Shown piece after piece: positions 9,128-18,783 of a DNA stretch of 64,000 bases. The notes under the pieces were generated by a model that was not told the DNA's origin, did not search any database, and saw only the letters and a list, made by a program, of their open reading frames with translations. The translations under genes and the position numbers were made by a program. The stretch's first letter is position 1. The number at the start of each line of letters is the position of its first letter. Source of the DNA: Methanobacterium_C sp963845285 (lineage in GTDB: Archaea; Methanobacteriota; Methanobacteria; Methanobacteriales; Methanobacteriaceae); contig CAWJRO010000018.1 in NCBI GenBank assembly GCA_963845285.1, positions 1 to 64,000 on the forward strand. The letters are read 5' to 3'.

Positions 9128-10474
9128 TTAAGATTCATTTGGACTTTTATCTTGAGACTCCTCTTTCTTAACCATTTTTTTCTTCCTGTTGTAATAAGTA
9201 AGAGGATTTCCAATCTTTTTACAGTCCGCATCAGGTTTGCAAAGACTTGGTAAATGTATCTTTATCTTTTCACAGCTCATAGGGGTGTACCAGATGGTTT
9301 CACCTTCATTTTTGAGTTCAGGAATTTCATGCATACCAAATCCAATCTTAGCATTGATATTAACTTTTTCTTGGGGTTGATCCTCAAAAAGGGGTGGATT
9401 GCATCTATCTGCAGCTCCAAATATCATGGGCAAAATCTCATTTTGGAGAGCCCCAAGGTTTGGATCTACATCAGAAATTCTTTTACTGATGTTTTCACTG
9501 AAAACTGAAGGGTATAACCTTGCATAAGATATGAAGGGGGTTAAAAATAGGATTATCGCGTCGTTACGTCCACCTGATTTCATTCCTTCCAGAACCTTTT
9601 TCACGCATGGGGGAAATGCCTTGGGATTTAAAGGTGAGGCTTTAGCATCACCTGCAAAGCCACCTCCATATCCGTAACTCTGTGCTGATGCTGATAAAAC
9701 TTCAGATATTTTATCTGCAAGTTCTAAAAGTACAGGATTGGGTTCTATTTCCCTTCCGGATTTTTCATGTACTCTCTGCATATAATTTTCAGTGTTTTGC
9801 ATAATCATTTTGATCAAAATGAGTTCTTTGATCCTGTCCCCAATCATGAGGTCAAACATTTTTCCAGGATCCCTGTGTTCTATTTTATCACTAAATTGTT
9901 CTAAAAATTCTTCTTTGTCTAAAATGATTTTACCTTTATCCAAAATCAGGTCCTGGAGGTTCAGTTTTCTTGAACTTAAAAGGTCCCCAAAAAAAGTCCA
10001 TTTAATCTGGCTGTAACTTATTAAGCTGTTTAATATCAGTGCTACAAGATCTTTCCTATCTATTTTGCTAAGTTCTCCCAATCTACTCTCAATCAGTTCG
10101 CCCTGTGATTCCACCATAAGTCTACTTTCTCTGGAGTTAGGTCCAAATTTAATGGCTATGGCTTGACAAAGGAGGTAAAAGGCTATGACATCAAATTTGA
10201 GGATAGTTTCGTTCAATAAAAATGTATATTTTTTATAATTGAATTTTTTATCGTTTTTTTTCTTAGCGTACCACTCTATCCTTCTGAGAGCGAAATCAAT
10301 GTATGTTTGAGGTATAACATCCTCATCAGAAATTTCCTGTGACTTTGTTTGAATAACTGCATCAATTAAATCTTCGTTAATATCAGATACGCCTTTAAGT
10401 GACCCCATTTCTCTTACTATATCTTTTCCATCCTCAGACAGTGGATTTATAAATGCTACTGAAACCATGATCAT
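9128..10474 (-). CDS. priL: DNA primase large (Fe-S) subunit PriL
   Basis: This is the regulatory subunit of archaeal primase, which binds PriS and carries the [4Fe-4S] domain needed for primer initiation. The protein has 448 residues. Cysteines consistent with the cluster are in the C-terminal part: PPCVKKVL, DRCNPPLF, MSCEKIKIHLPSLC and DCKKIGNPLTYY. The last ~15 residues are Lys- and Glu-rich. Two ATGs (10474 and 10468) are equally possible starts. The gene is in the same orientation as priS but is separated from it by the tandem repeat and the DUF5677-like gene. Its upstream side is close to IS5-like copy A. Confidence 0.9.
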   Translation of the reverse strand: MIMVSVAFINPLSEDGKDIVREMGSLKGVSDINEDLIDAVIQTKSQEISDEDVIPQTYIDFALRRIEWYAKKKNDKKFNYKKYTFLLNETILKFDVIAFYLLCQAIAIKFGPNSRESRLMVESQGELIESRLGELSKIDRKDLVALILNSLISYSQIKWTFFGDLLSSRKLNLQDLILDKGKIILDKEEFLEQFSDKIEHRDPGKMFDLMIGDRIKELILIKMIMQNTENYMQRVHEKSGREIEPNPVLLELADKISEVLSASAQSYGYGGGFAGDAKASPLNPKAFPPCVKKVLEGMKSGGRNDAIILFLTPFISYARLYPSVFSENISKRISDVDPNLGALQNEILPMIFGAADRCNPPLFEDQPQEKVNINAKIGFGMHEIPELKNEGETIWYTPMSCEKIKIHLPSLCKPDADCKKIGNPLTYYNRKKKMVKKEESQDKSPNES

Positions 10475-10553
10475 CTTTTTGGACTTTGTTAATGAAATAG
10501 TTGATGAGAAAAGGAATATGCAGTTAAATACTCAAACTTAAAAATGGAATGAA

Positions 10554-11767
10554 GAGAATTTCTATAAACCTTTTTGATTTTTTGGTTTTAATGTTTGTTG
10601 GTTGATGTTATTCTCTGTTTAGTAGGTGTATAATGAATTTACGATAGTTTTATATCTTATTAAGAGTATAGGAATATTATGAAGTCGTTTGATGATTATC
10701 TCTTGAATAAGGAGTATGCTCGTGTGGAACGGTTGGGTGATAAGTTGGCTGAGGTTGAACCTTTGATTGATTGGGAGGTTTTTCGGCCGATCATTCGGGA
10801 AATGTATGATAACCAAACAGAACGTGGTGGTAGACCTAACAATGATGAAGTAGTAATGGTTAAGATGTTGGTTTTACAATCATGGTACGGTTTATCTGAT
10901 CCCGAACTTGAAAGGCAGGCTACGGACCGTATTTCTTTTAGGAAGTTTTTAGGATTTCCTGAAGTTATACCAGACCGTGCAACGGTCTGGTCTTTCAGAG
11001 AAAGATTGAGTCAAACAGGTAAAGACAAGGAAATATGGACGGAATTACAAAGACAAATTGACAGTAAAGGTTTAAAGGTTAAAGAAGGTGTGATTCAGGA
11101 TGCCACATTTATCACAGCTGATCCTGGTCATAAAAAGGTTGATGAACCACGTGGACCTAATGCTAAAACTCGACGCAGCAAAGATGGGACCTGGACTAAA
11201 AAAGGAAATAAATCCAGTTTTGGATACAAATTGCACACAAAAATGGATATGGAATATGAATTGATACGTGAATTAGAAACAACCACTGCTAAAGTACATG
11301 ATAGTCAAATTGACTTATCCCAACCTGATGAAATCATGTATCGTGACCGCGGGTACTTTGGAGGACAATGCAAAGGCCACAATGCCACTATGAACCGAGC
11401 CACACGCGGCCATCCACTGAGAATACGTGATAAAATGCGAAATAAAAGAATATCATGCAAAAGATCACCAGGAGAACGGCCCTATGCAGTAATTAAAACC
11501 ATATTCCACTCCGGCCACACAAAACTCACCACCATCTTCCGAAACCACACCCGAAACATATTCAACTGCCTCAACTACAACTTACTACAACTAAACACCC
11601 TAACCTATAAATCAGACGAACTAGCGAACGCTATCATCAAATAGCTACTAAAACATACTAAAAACACTAAAAAAAAGACAAAAATAAATCAAAACCCAAA
11701 AAAACCCATTACAATAACAAGATAAACTAAAACCCAAAATAAAAAAACGAAGTAAATAGAAATTCTC
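10554..11767 (+). mobile_element. IS5-like insertion sequence, copy A (1214 bp)
   Basis: The element starts GAGAATTTCTATAAAC and ends GTAAATAGAAATTCTC, giving terminal inverted repeats of about 12 bp. It is flanked by a 4-bp target duplication TGAA on both sides, so this copy is a simple intact insertion. Two nearly identical copies occur at 22667-23880 and 28301-29514. It sits just upstream of priL, on the far side from the repeat array. Confidence 0.95.
10679..11644 (+). CDS. IS5-like transposase, copy A
   Basis: The 321-residue DDE transposase catalyses cut-and-paste movement of the surrounding 1214-bp element. The likely catalytic residues are Asp141 (IQDATFI), Asp223 (MYRDRGYFG) and Glu266 (SPGERPYAVIK). 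The N-terminal half has the helix-rich DNA-binding region typical of IS5 proteins (RPNNDEVVMVKMLVLQSWYGLSDPELERQ, described here in part). It is intact, with no frameshift. The protein differs from copy B by Asn/Ser in NCL(N/S)YN and from copy C by Arg/Ile in SFRE(R/I)LS. Confidence 0.93.
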   Translation: MKSFDDYLLNKEYARVERLGDKLAEVEPLIDWEVFRPIIREMYDNQTERGGRPNNDEVVMVKMLVLQSWYGLSDPELERQATDRISFRKFLGFPEVIPDRATVWSFRERLSQTGKDKEIWTELQRQIDSKGLKVKEGVIQDATFITADPGHKKVDEPRGPNAKTRRSKDGTWTKKGNKSSFGYKLHTKMDMEYELIRELETTTAKVHDSQIDLSQPDEIMYRDRGYFGGQCKGHNATMNRATRGHPLRIRDKMRNKRISCKRSPGERPYAVIKTIFHSGHTKLTTIFRNHTRNIFNCLNYNLLQLNTLTYKSDELANAIIK

Positions 11768-11809
11768 TGAAAATAAAAAATAAAATAAATAAAAATTTTA
11801 TATATCCCG

Positions 11810-11915
11810 GAGAAGGTCTCATAGTTCAAAATTTACAAAAAATAAGAACAAATAAAGATTTAAATTCCAAAATAAGCAAAATTACATGTGTCAAAAGTAA
11901 TCATGAGACATCTTC
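11810..11915. mobile_element. MITE copy 2 (about 106 bp), reverse orientation
   Basis: The degenerate ends are GAGAAGGTCTCAT and ATGAGACATCTTC. The interior matches the other MITE copies in reverse complement. No clean target duplication is visible, which together with the end mismatches suggests an old copy. It lies 42 bp beyond the right end of IS5-like copy A. Confidence 0.7.
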
Positions 11916-12540
11916 TATAAATAAAAAAAATTAGATGAATCTTTATTGAATTTTATTGAATAATACTCCAGATTTTTACATTTAAGGGATGTTTAAATCT
12001 TTGTTTAATAAAACTTCTCCCTTTAAAAAATGGTATATTTCCCAGATTTTATATATAATAATATTATAAACTATAATGTCTATATCACATTGATCTTAAC
12101 TGAAAAATTGTTATAAATGTATTTTTCGGATCATTTTCAATTTAAGTTGGTAAAATATTTTAAATTAATCTTTAAATCTTTATTTGGTCATTAATACTCA
12201 ATTAAATCAATAAATATCTGAATTATTATATTTTAATAGAATAAGATTTAAATTAATTAATCTTTCAAACTAAGTTAATTAAATCTTTAAATAGTTTAAT
12301 CTTAGAGGTTTTAGTCTTAAAAAACATAATTTAGAGAATATAATCTAAAATTTAAGATAATCAGGGATATGATCAAAAATCCATATAATGTATAATTAAT
12401 TTGAATATCTGCATAAATTAAAATCAGATATGTAATTTTAGAATAAATCATTAAGTTTCATTGAATGTACAACCTAATTTAATTATGATATTTAAGTTAT
12501 GATGTTGAATAAAAAATTTAAATCTTCAATGTTAATTTAA
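11916..12540. other. AT-rich intergenic region upstream of metG
   Basis: This 625-bp stretch has no open reading frame with a believable start and shows no clear inverted repeats. It contains many loosely repeated AT-rich words around AATCTTTAAAT and TTAATTAA, which look like compositional drift. The metG promoter presumably lies near its end, just before GGAGG at 12541. Confidence 0.5.
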
Positions 12541-12552
12541 GGAGGAATAAAT

Positions 12553-14529
12553 TTGAGCAAGATATTTATCAGCTGTGCACTGCCTTATGCAAATGGTCCA
12601 TGCCATTTGGGGCATTTAAGATCAACTTACATACCTGCAGATATATATGCAAGGTACAACAGGATGAAAGGTAATGATGTGCTATTGGTATGTGCAACCG
12701 ATGAACATGGAACACCCATAGCAGTCAGAGCTGAACAAGAAGGTAAGCCACCTAAGGAAATTGCAGGACGTTATCATGAGATGATAAAAGAAGATCTTGA
12801 ATCATGCAATATTTCACTGGACAGTTTTACAAGGACCACAGATCCAACACATTACAAAATGGCGCAGAACTTCTTTTTAAAACTCTACGAAAAGGGTTAT
12901 ATCTATGAAAAAAGTATAGAACAACTTTACTGTGATAACTGTAACAGATTTTTACCTGATAGGTATGTTGAAGGTATTTGTCCACACTGTGGTGCTGAAG
13001 CAAGAGGAGACCAATGTGAAGCATGTGGGAGACACCTTGAATCGATACAGCTTGTTGAACCATCTTGCCTCATATGTAAATCCAAACCTAAAATCAGAGA
13101 GTCCAAACAGTATTTTTTTAAGCTTACAGATTTCCAGGATGACCTGAAAGAGTGGGTTGAGTCCAATGATAAATTACCTCCAAATGTTAAAAATTATGCA
13201 ATGCAATGGTTAAAAGAAGGATTAAGAGATTGGATTCTCACAAGAGACATGGAATGGGGAATTCCTGTGCCTCTGGAGGGTGCTGAAGGTAAAATAATCT
13301 ATGTTTGGGGTGAAGCATTCCTTGGTTACATTTCATCAGCTGCACAGTGGGCCCATAAGGAAAATAAATCATGGGAGGACTACTGGAACGATAAGGCCAT
13401 CCACTTCATAGGAAAAGACATAATTTACCACCACAGCATATTCTGGCCAGCTTTACTCATGGCATATGGATGTAAACTTCCATACACAGTTATTGCAGGG
13501 GAATATCTTTCACTTGAAGGCAGAAAAATGTCAACAAGCAAAAATTGGGTTATATGGGTTTCAGATTTTGTTAAAAACTTTGACTCTGATATTTTAAGAT
13601 ATTACTTAATTGCAAATGCACCATTAAACCGTGACACAGATTTTTCATGGGATGATTTCCAGAGAAGGGTAAATGATGAACTTGCAGATGTCATAGGAAA
13701 CTTCTTACATCGTACATTTACTTTCACCTCAAGATTCTTTGATGGTAAGATACCAGAACCAGTAGAGTTTGATGAATCGGATAAAGAGTTTGAAAAACGT
13801 ATAAAACAATTACCAAACGTTGTAGGAGATTATATAGAAAATTTCAAATTCAGAGAAGGACTTATGGAAATAATAAAAATTGCCAAATTTGGTAATAAAT
13901 ATTTCAACGACAAAGAGCCGTGGAAGGCCGTGAAGTCAGGCCCTGAAAAAGCTGCAACATGTTTATATTTATGCAATCAACTTTCAAAGACGCTTGCAGT
14001 TGTTTTAATGCCTTACCTTCCTGTTAAAACACAGGAAATATTTAAAACATTGAATTTGGATGCAGAAAAAATGGTTTGGGATGAAGCAGCTGAATTTATT
14101 CCTGCGGGTCATGAATTAGCCAAAGCAAAACCAATTTTCTCAAAAATAGATGATGATGTGATTGAAAAACAGAAAGAAGAACTCTATAAAAATTTAAAGG
14201 ATGAAACTATGAAGGATATAATTTCAATAGATGATTTTGGAAAGATGGATTTAAGAGTTGGAAAAATAATAGGTGCAGAGAATGTTAAGGGTTCTAAAAA
14301 TCTCTTAAAACTTGTGGTTGATATTAGTACAAAGAAAATACAGGTTGTTGCAGGTGTTGCAAAAAAATATTCTCCCGAAGAAGTTTTAAACAGGAAGGTA
14401 ATTGTTCTTGTAAACTTAGAACCTGCAAAATTATTTGGGATAAAATCTGAGGGTATGATACTCGCAACAGATGATAATATGAGCCTTTTAACTGCTGAAG
14501 GCGCTGATATTGGTGAACAAATAAAATGA
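12553..14529 (+). CDS. metG: Methionyl-tRNA synthetase with C-terminal tRNA-binding domain
   Basis: This class I synthetase charges tRNA-Met. The protein has 658 residues. The HIGH-type motif is HLGH at 18-21 and the KMSKS motif is KMSTS at about 325-329. A four-part zinc region follows the catalytic N-terminus, with CDNC, CPHC, CEAC and CLIC knuckles. The last ~110 residues form a Trbp111/EMAP-like tRNA-binding domain (DLRVGKIIGAENV, GIKSEGMILA). The start is TTG 12553, preceded by GGAGG with 7-base spacing. The stop overlaps the next start (ATGA at 14526), so it is co-translated with the DUF530-like gene. Confidence 0.96.
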   Translation: MSKIFISCALPYANGPCHLGHLRSTYIPADIYARYNRMKGNDVLLVCATDEHGTPIAVRAEQEGKPPKEIAGRYHEMIKEDLESCNISLDSFTRTTDPTHYKMAQNFFLKLYEKGYIYEKSIEQLYCDNCNRFLPDRYVEGICPHCGAEARGDQCEACGRHLESIQLVEPSCLICKSKPKIRESKQYFFKLTDFQDDLKEWVESNDKLPPNVKNYAMQWLKEGLRDWILTRDMEWGIPVPLEGAEGKIIYVWGEAFLGYISSAAQWAHKENKSWEDYWNDKAIHFIGKDIIYHHSIFWPALLMAYGCKLPYTVIAGEYLSLEGRKMSTSKNWVIWVSDFVKNFDSDILRYYLIANAPLNRDTDFSWDDFQRRVNDELADVIGNFLHRTFTFTSRFFDGKIPEPVEFDESDKEFEKRIKQLPNVVGDYIENFKFREGLMEIIKIAKFGNKYFNDKEPWKAVKSGPEKAATCLYLCNQLSKTLAVVLMPYLPVKTQEIFKTLNLDAEKMVWDEAAEFIPAGHELAKAKPIFSKIDDDVIEKQKEELYKNLKDETMKDIISIDDFGKMDLRVGKIIGAENVKGSKNLLKLVVDISTKKIQVVAGVAKKYSPEEVLNRKVIVLVNLEPAKLFGIKSEGMILATDDNMSLLTAEGADIGEQIK

Positions 14530-16097
14530 ACGAATCTGGACTCATAGCAAATGCCGAGAAATTTTTGAATGGTATACAACATGAAAATGTAAATGCTGAT
14601 GAAATCCATGATTTCAATACCTTCATGAAAATTTACCGGTATTTAAAGGATAATCTGGATGAACTTCAAGATTTAAAGGATACCATGGAAATTAAGGGTT
14701 ACAAAGCCCCTTACAGATCTATCCTTAAATATGGCAGGCCCTCCTCAATTGAGATGAAAGCTGATGACATGTACGACATCAGCCGCCATACTCATTACTT
14801 TAGAATGAAGGCAGCTGCAAAAAAGAACATCCTGGACAGGGTTAAGTCAGCTATTGCATCCCATAAAATAGCATTAGGACACCTTGAAGAGTTTGCTACT
14901 GTAAGTTGCAGTTCCTGTGGTAAAAAGTTTAAAGGGCATGAAATATCATCCATTGCTTCTAAAACATGTGAATGTGGGTGCAATGAGTTTGAATTGAGTA
15001 TAAATAAAGAAGGAATTTACAGATTAAATATAATTAAATATCTCCCATTATCTGGGGAATACATGGTTCGAATGGCAGAATTATCCCCATTAGGAAGGGA
15101 TGCATTTCGAAAAATTGTTCGAATCTTAAAACACGAGAAAAGAGGCATTGTTAAAACTCTTTCATTGGTTGTGAAAGTTTTAGAAGATGGAAAATGGGTT
15201 AGAAAAAGGGTTAATCTTGATGTCACTGATCAATTAAACTATGAAAAGGAAATCAGGCGTAAGTATGGTTCCAATGCGCGAATAGAATTCATGCAGGTTA
15301 ACAGAAAAAAACCAGCCATTATCAATGATAAACATGTTCAAACAGCAGTTTCCATTGCATATGTGAAACTTGCAGAACATAATGCTCGTAAAATCTTTGA
15401 TACTGTTTTAAATAATTTTATAAGTAATAAAAAAAAGCTCATATTTTATGATAATGCTCTTAAAACTGCTCAAACCCGTGCCAACAAAATAGCTGAAGAT
15501 ATTGATGATAAAGAAGCTTTGAAGGATGAACTTCTGTACAAACTGCTTAAAGATGAAAAATTAATCAATGAAAAAGGTAAAAAGGATAAAGAACTTGAAA
15601 ATGATATTAAAATTAGAAATAAACTTGAAATAAACCTTTTTGTTGATATGCCTCAGATTTTAATCCTCTGGGATATAATCAAGTATTACCTTTTAACTTC
15701 CTATGATCGAAGAAGCAGGTATTCTGGACCGTTCCCAAATCTCAGACCCAGTCTGGATACAAATCAGATGAAAGCTTTCAAAGACTTTGATAAATTTGTG
15801 GTTGGAATTTTGAGGGATTATTTGGATGAAAATATTAAATATATCCCAAATATTAGATCAGTTGTATCCAAGAAGTTTGAAATAGAAAATAAAGTAAAAG
15901 GACTTCATGTTGCAGTTAATACACCTGCTGCAGGTGCTGCAATCCTTAATACAACAGGAAAATTATCTATTGAAGATTCAGCTAGCATATTTTTGGTTAA
16001 TCCTGCTGAAGTTAAAAAAGAGGTCGAAAAATTCAAAACTTTTGGAAAACCGCAAACGAAAAAGGCCAAGAAGTTCCTGGAAATGGTAAAAGGGTAA
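14526..16097 (+). CDS. DUF530-like protein, methanogen-conserved, function unknown
   Basis: The 523-residue protein resembles the DUF530 family of methanogens. Visible features are a zinc-ribbon-like pair of cysteine clusters at about residues 123-158 (SCSSCGKKF and CECGCNEF), a YDRRSRYSGPFPNLRPSL block and a C-terminal ~120-residue segment with NTPAAGAAILN. It overlaps metG by four bases (ATGA), so a link to tRNA or translation is a reasonable inference, although the sequence gives no activity. No membrane segments are seen. Confidence 0.6.
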   Translation: MNESGLIANAEKFLNGIQHENVNADEIHDFNTFMKIYRYLKDNLDELQDLKDTMEIKGYKAPYRSILKYGRPSSIEMKADDMYDISRHTHYFRMKAAAKKNILDRVKSAIASHKIALGHLEEFATVSCSSCGKKFKGHEISSIASKTCECGCNEFELSINKEGIYRLNIIKYLPLSGEYMVRMAELSPLGRDAFRKIVRILKHEKRGIVKTLSLVVKVLEDGKWVRKRVNLDVTDQLNYEKEIRRKYGSNARIEFMQVNRKKPAIINDKHVQTAVSIAYVKLAEHNARKIFDTVLNNFISNKKKLIFYDNALKTAQTRANKIAEDIDDKEALKDELLYKLLKDEKLINEKGKKDKELENDIKIRNKLEINLFVDMPQILILWDIIKYYLLTSYDRRSRYSGPFPNLRPSLDTNQMKAFKDFDKFVVGILRDYLDENIKYIPNIRSVVSKKFEIENKVKGLHVAVNTPAAGAAILNTTGKLSIEDSASIFLVNPAEVKKEVEKFKTFGKPQTKKAKKFLEMVKG

Positions 16098-16281
16098 GTA
16101 AAGATCTTAATTAACTTTAAAATATTTTTTATGAGGTTTATGAGTTTCATGCTTAAAAAGGCTGAATAGATGATTAAAAAGATTGAACAGCATTATTATG
16201 GATTAAAATAATCTAAAAATAACTAAAACTAATATAATTAAGGATAAAATAACTTGATAAAAGTTTACGGTGGTATTATTT

Positions 16282-16737
16282 TTGGTTAATGAAGTTTATG
16301 TGAGTGAACAACTTTCTTCAAGGAAGATAATGGAACTTCTTGACAAGTACCCTGATCTCGAGAAAATAAGGTGTCCACGGAGCCTTTATTTGAGGATTTC
16401 AAAAAAATATTTAGAAGCACTTTCTGAACTTGGGATTGAAGTTGAACCTGTAACAAAGATTGGTAGACCTAAAAAATACGCTGAAGAATCAGAAGATGTC
16501 CAAAAGTTGTTAAATGAAGGTAAAAGTCCAAAGGAAATATCTAAAATCCTTAAAATTTCTCTTAAAACAGTTTATTATCTCAAAAATTCCAAACTTAAAC
16601 GAGGGCGAAAGTCCAAATATCCTCCCGAAACAGAGGATCAGGTTAAAAAACTGTACCAAGATGGTGTTCCAACTCGTGAAATATCCCAAAACCTTGAAAT
16701 TCCATTAAGAACAGTGTACTATTTTTTGAAGCGGTGA
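16282..16737 (+). CDS. Tandem helix-turn-helix protein, putative DNA-binding
   Basis: The protein has about 151 residues and two similar resolvase/Hin-type HTH units near the C-terminus: VQKLLNEGKSPKEISKIL followed by KTVYYLK, and VKKLYQDGVPTREISQNL followed by RTVYYFLKR. Basic GRPKKY and GRKSKYP segments precede each unit. There is no catalytic domain, so it is a transcription factor or an accessory to a lost recombinase. The start is uncertain: TTG 16282 fits GGTGG at 16269-16273, and GTG 16270 is also possible. Decayed relatives lie at 18784-19173 and 20847-20903. Confidence 0.6.
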   Translation: MVNEVYVSEQLSSRKIMELLDKYPDLEKIRCPRSLYLRISKKYLEALSELGIEVEPVTKIGRPKKYAEESEDVQKLLNEGKSPKEISKILKISLKTVYYLKNSKLKRGRKSKYPPETEDQVKKLYQDGVPTREISQNLEIPLRTVYYFLKR

Positions 16738-16803
16738 TCTTCTAAATGCTGTTTGATGAATTAAGTGCCTGTTCCTTTGTTTTCATTCATATTGCTCTCT
16801 TAA

Positions 16804-17334
16804 CTACACCCATTTTACATCACTTGTTGTGAAAACGTATCTGTTTGAAAAAGCAGGGTTAAAAACTGCGTTGGTCAAATTTTGGGTTTTAAATGCTTCG
16901 CAAATACTTTTTCTTACATTATAATTCATACGATCCCCTAAACAGTTTTTATCAATTGAATTTTGGACAGATGGGCTTGAAGCCCAGATTTTAAGTTGAA
17001 TTTTTGTCTTTTTGTAAGTGGAGTTATACCCGTAGTTTGTGTAATTTACCCTTACAATTTTTATATCTGATTGGCTTATAAGTCGTGAATGTTCTGTTGT
17101 GTACTCATTAAAGGTCACTTGGGGATACACGGCAAAACTATCCATATTTGCCCCATCAAGAGCACCACTCCTTGCAGCAGCCATTGCAGTGTTTAACTCC
17201 TGTGCATCTCCAGCTTGAAAGATAATAAAAAGTGAAATTACAAACATAAATCCAACTAGTAATATGTATTCTATGGATATTTGACCGTTATTATCTTTTT
17301 TGAGACTGTTGAAATTGTTACTGCCAATGCTCAT
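16804..17334 (-). CDS. Class III signal peptide protein, pilin-like
   Basis: The protein has 176 residues. The N-terminus has the archaeal class III (EppA-type) signal: DNNGQISIEY followed by a ~20-residue hydrophobic stretch (ILLVGFMFVISLFIIFQ), with cleavage expected before Gln. The rest is an exported domain with tyrosines and two or three cysteines, plausibly a pilin or adhesive surface subunit. ATG 17334 is preferred to 17346 because GGTG precedes it at good spacing. It lies downstream of the second pilin-like gene in the same orientation, with a short gap. Confidence 0.7.
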   Translation of the reverse strand: MSIGSNNFNSLKKDNNGQISIEYILLVGFMFVISLFIIFQAGDAQELNTAMAAARSGALDGANMDSFAVYPQVTFNEYTTEHSRLISQSDIKIVRVNYTNYGYNSTYKKTKIQLKIWASSPSVQNSIDKNCLGDRMNYNVRKSICEAFKTQNLTNAVFNPAFSNRYVFTTSDVKWV

Positions 17335-17371
17335 TAAAAACACCATTAAACTAATTTTTAGGCTAAATTTT

Positions 17372-17848
17372 TCAGGGCAATTGTGTTATAATGATTTTAT
17401 AGTGACTCTTTCCATTCTTCTCATTGGAAATTTTGTAGGTTTTTTGAGGGTTCAAGATGTATTCTGATTCTCCCGGCGACCCTGCACTGGAAATAGACTT
17501 TGGGATCACCCAAGCCTTTCCAATCATTCCCTCCACTTCAACAAAAACTCCTGATGAATTCACTGTAATTTGGTAATCTTTGTTATTTACATTAGGAGGC
17601 AATGTTATATGGGTTGAATGGCCTTCTCCACCTGAATAAGTTGTATCAATTGTTTCGGCAACATTTTCTGCAATTATTCTTGCACTTCCAAGTTCTTCTG
17701 TATCTTTCACAGTATCCATCCTATCCTCTGTTAAGGCTACAACACTTTGCACGACTATTATGATTACAAACATTGAAAGTAAGAAATCCACACTCACGGC
17801 CCCACAACATTCCGTAATATTAATATACTTGATTATATTACACTTCAT
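17372..17848 (-). CDS. Short membrane-anchored pilin-like protein
   Basis: The 158-residue protein has an N-terminal hydrophobic helix (VDFLLSMFVIIIVVQSVVAL) preceded by ECCGAVS, a layout like a prepilin helix but without the exact QxSxEY motif of its partner. It is followed by a helical linker and a beta-rich extracytoplasmic domain (YQITVNSSGVFVEVEG). It is transcribed before the class III signal peptide gene, and the two probably form a pilus pair. I cannot assign it to a named family. Confidence 0.55.
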   Translation of the reverse strand: MKCNIIKYINITECCGAVSVDFLLSMFVIIIVVQSVVALTEDRMDTVKDTEELGSARIIAENVAETIDTTYSGGEGHSTHITLPPNVNNKDYQITVNSSGVFVEVEGMIGKAWVIPKSISSAGSPGESEYILNPQKTYKISNEKNGKSHYKIIITQLP

Positions 17849-17921
17849 AATAGGAATGTAGTTAAGAGTATTATTAATATTTTACTCTTAATGAAAACTA
17901 AAAACATGTGGGGGATGTTAA

Positions 17922-18674
17922 ATGAAATTGAGTGATAAAAAAGTAACAACTATAAATGAAGATGTGGGGTTTAAAAACGAAAACATGGAACCAAGTGAGT
18001 ACTTTGATTTATTAGTTGCATTTCAAAGTCTTAATAAAAACTTGGATGAAAAATATGACGAAGAACTTCTTGGAATTAAAGAAATAGAACTGGCACTACA
18101 AAACAATGAATTTCTATTTTATATAAAGGAATCTGAATGTTTAGATGTGGTTTTGATTGAATTGAACATGGATGTGATGGCTGCAGCTACGAAGATCATG
18201 GATTCGCCAACCAAAGTAATATCTGAAATAGTACCAATTAATGAAGTTGTAAAAACAAGAATGGATTATATCCTAAAAAAAGCAGTAGAACTTGCGGGTA
18301 ATAAGATGATTGAAGATGATTCGTTTACCGTAAGATATGATATAAGGGGTGAAAGACACCTAAAATCTGAGGAAGAACTTTTCGCTAATGTTAAACAAGA
18401 ATTAATTGAAAAATTAAATTTAACATATGATGAGGTAAATCCCGATTGGGTGGTTCAAATTGAAGTTGTAGGTGAAAATACAGGTATCAGTGTTTTAAAA
18501 CCCACCGAACTTTTTAAAAAGAATTTAACTAATTCGGAAAGTTTTAAAGAAGATATTTATGAACCTGAAGAAATGAAAAGATTAGATAATATCAATTTGA
18601 ATAATAGGTTAATTTCTATATTATTTGTGTTGATAAGTTTCTTTTTTATGGCATGCACAGATTTTAGTATTTAA
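17922..18674 (+). CDS. THUMP-like domain protein with a C-terminal hydrophobic tail
   Basis: The first ~210 residues are clearly related to the gene at 24977-25525, including LLGI(K/G)EIELALQN, the region of VISEIVPI and the block NPDWVVQIEVVGENTGISVL. That final block is THUMP-like, which would imply RNA binding. This copy adds about 40 residues ending in a hydrophobic segment (residues ~228-245, ISILFVLISFFFMA) that could anchor it in the membrane. ATG 17922 follows GGGGGATG. It is transcribed away from the pilin-like pair. Function is not known. Confidence 0.5.
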   Translation: MKLSDKKVTTINEDVGFKNENMEPSEYFDLLVAFQSLNKNLDEKYDEELLGIKEIELALQNNEFLFYIKESECLDVVLIELNMDVMAAATKIMDSPTKVISEIVPINEVVKTRMDYILKKAVELAGNKMIEDDSFTVRYDIRGERHLKSEEELFANVKQELIEKLNLTYDEVNPDWVVQIEVVGENTGISVLKPTELFKKNLTNSESFKEDIYEPEEMKRLDNINLNNRLISILFVLISFFFMACTDFSI

Positions 18675-18783
18675 ACAAGAGGGGGTTTCAACATTTAAGT
18701 TTTAATCTTCTCATTTTTGCTTTTTTTGATAACTGTTAAGCTGATCTATAGAATAGTTTTAAAAATAAGGGACTGAAACTTTT

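Noticed and set aside
10619..10816. 65-codon minus-strand frame at the left end of the IS5-like element, repeated at B and C
   Set aside because: It is antisense to the transposase start and simply recurs because the IS is repeated.
11916..12540. Non-coding RNA in the region before metG
   Set aside because: No GC-rich or structured stretch could be seen; only AT-rich low-complexity sequence.
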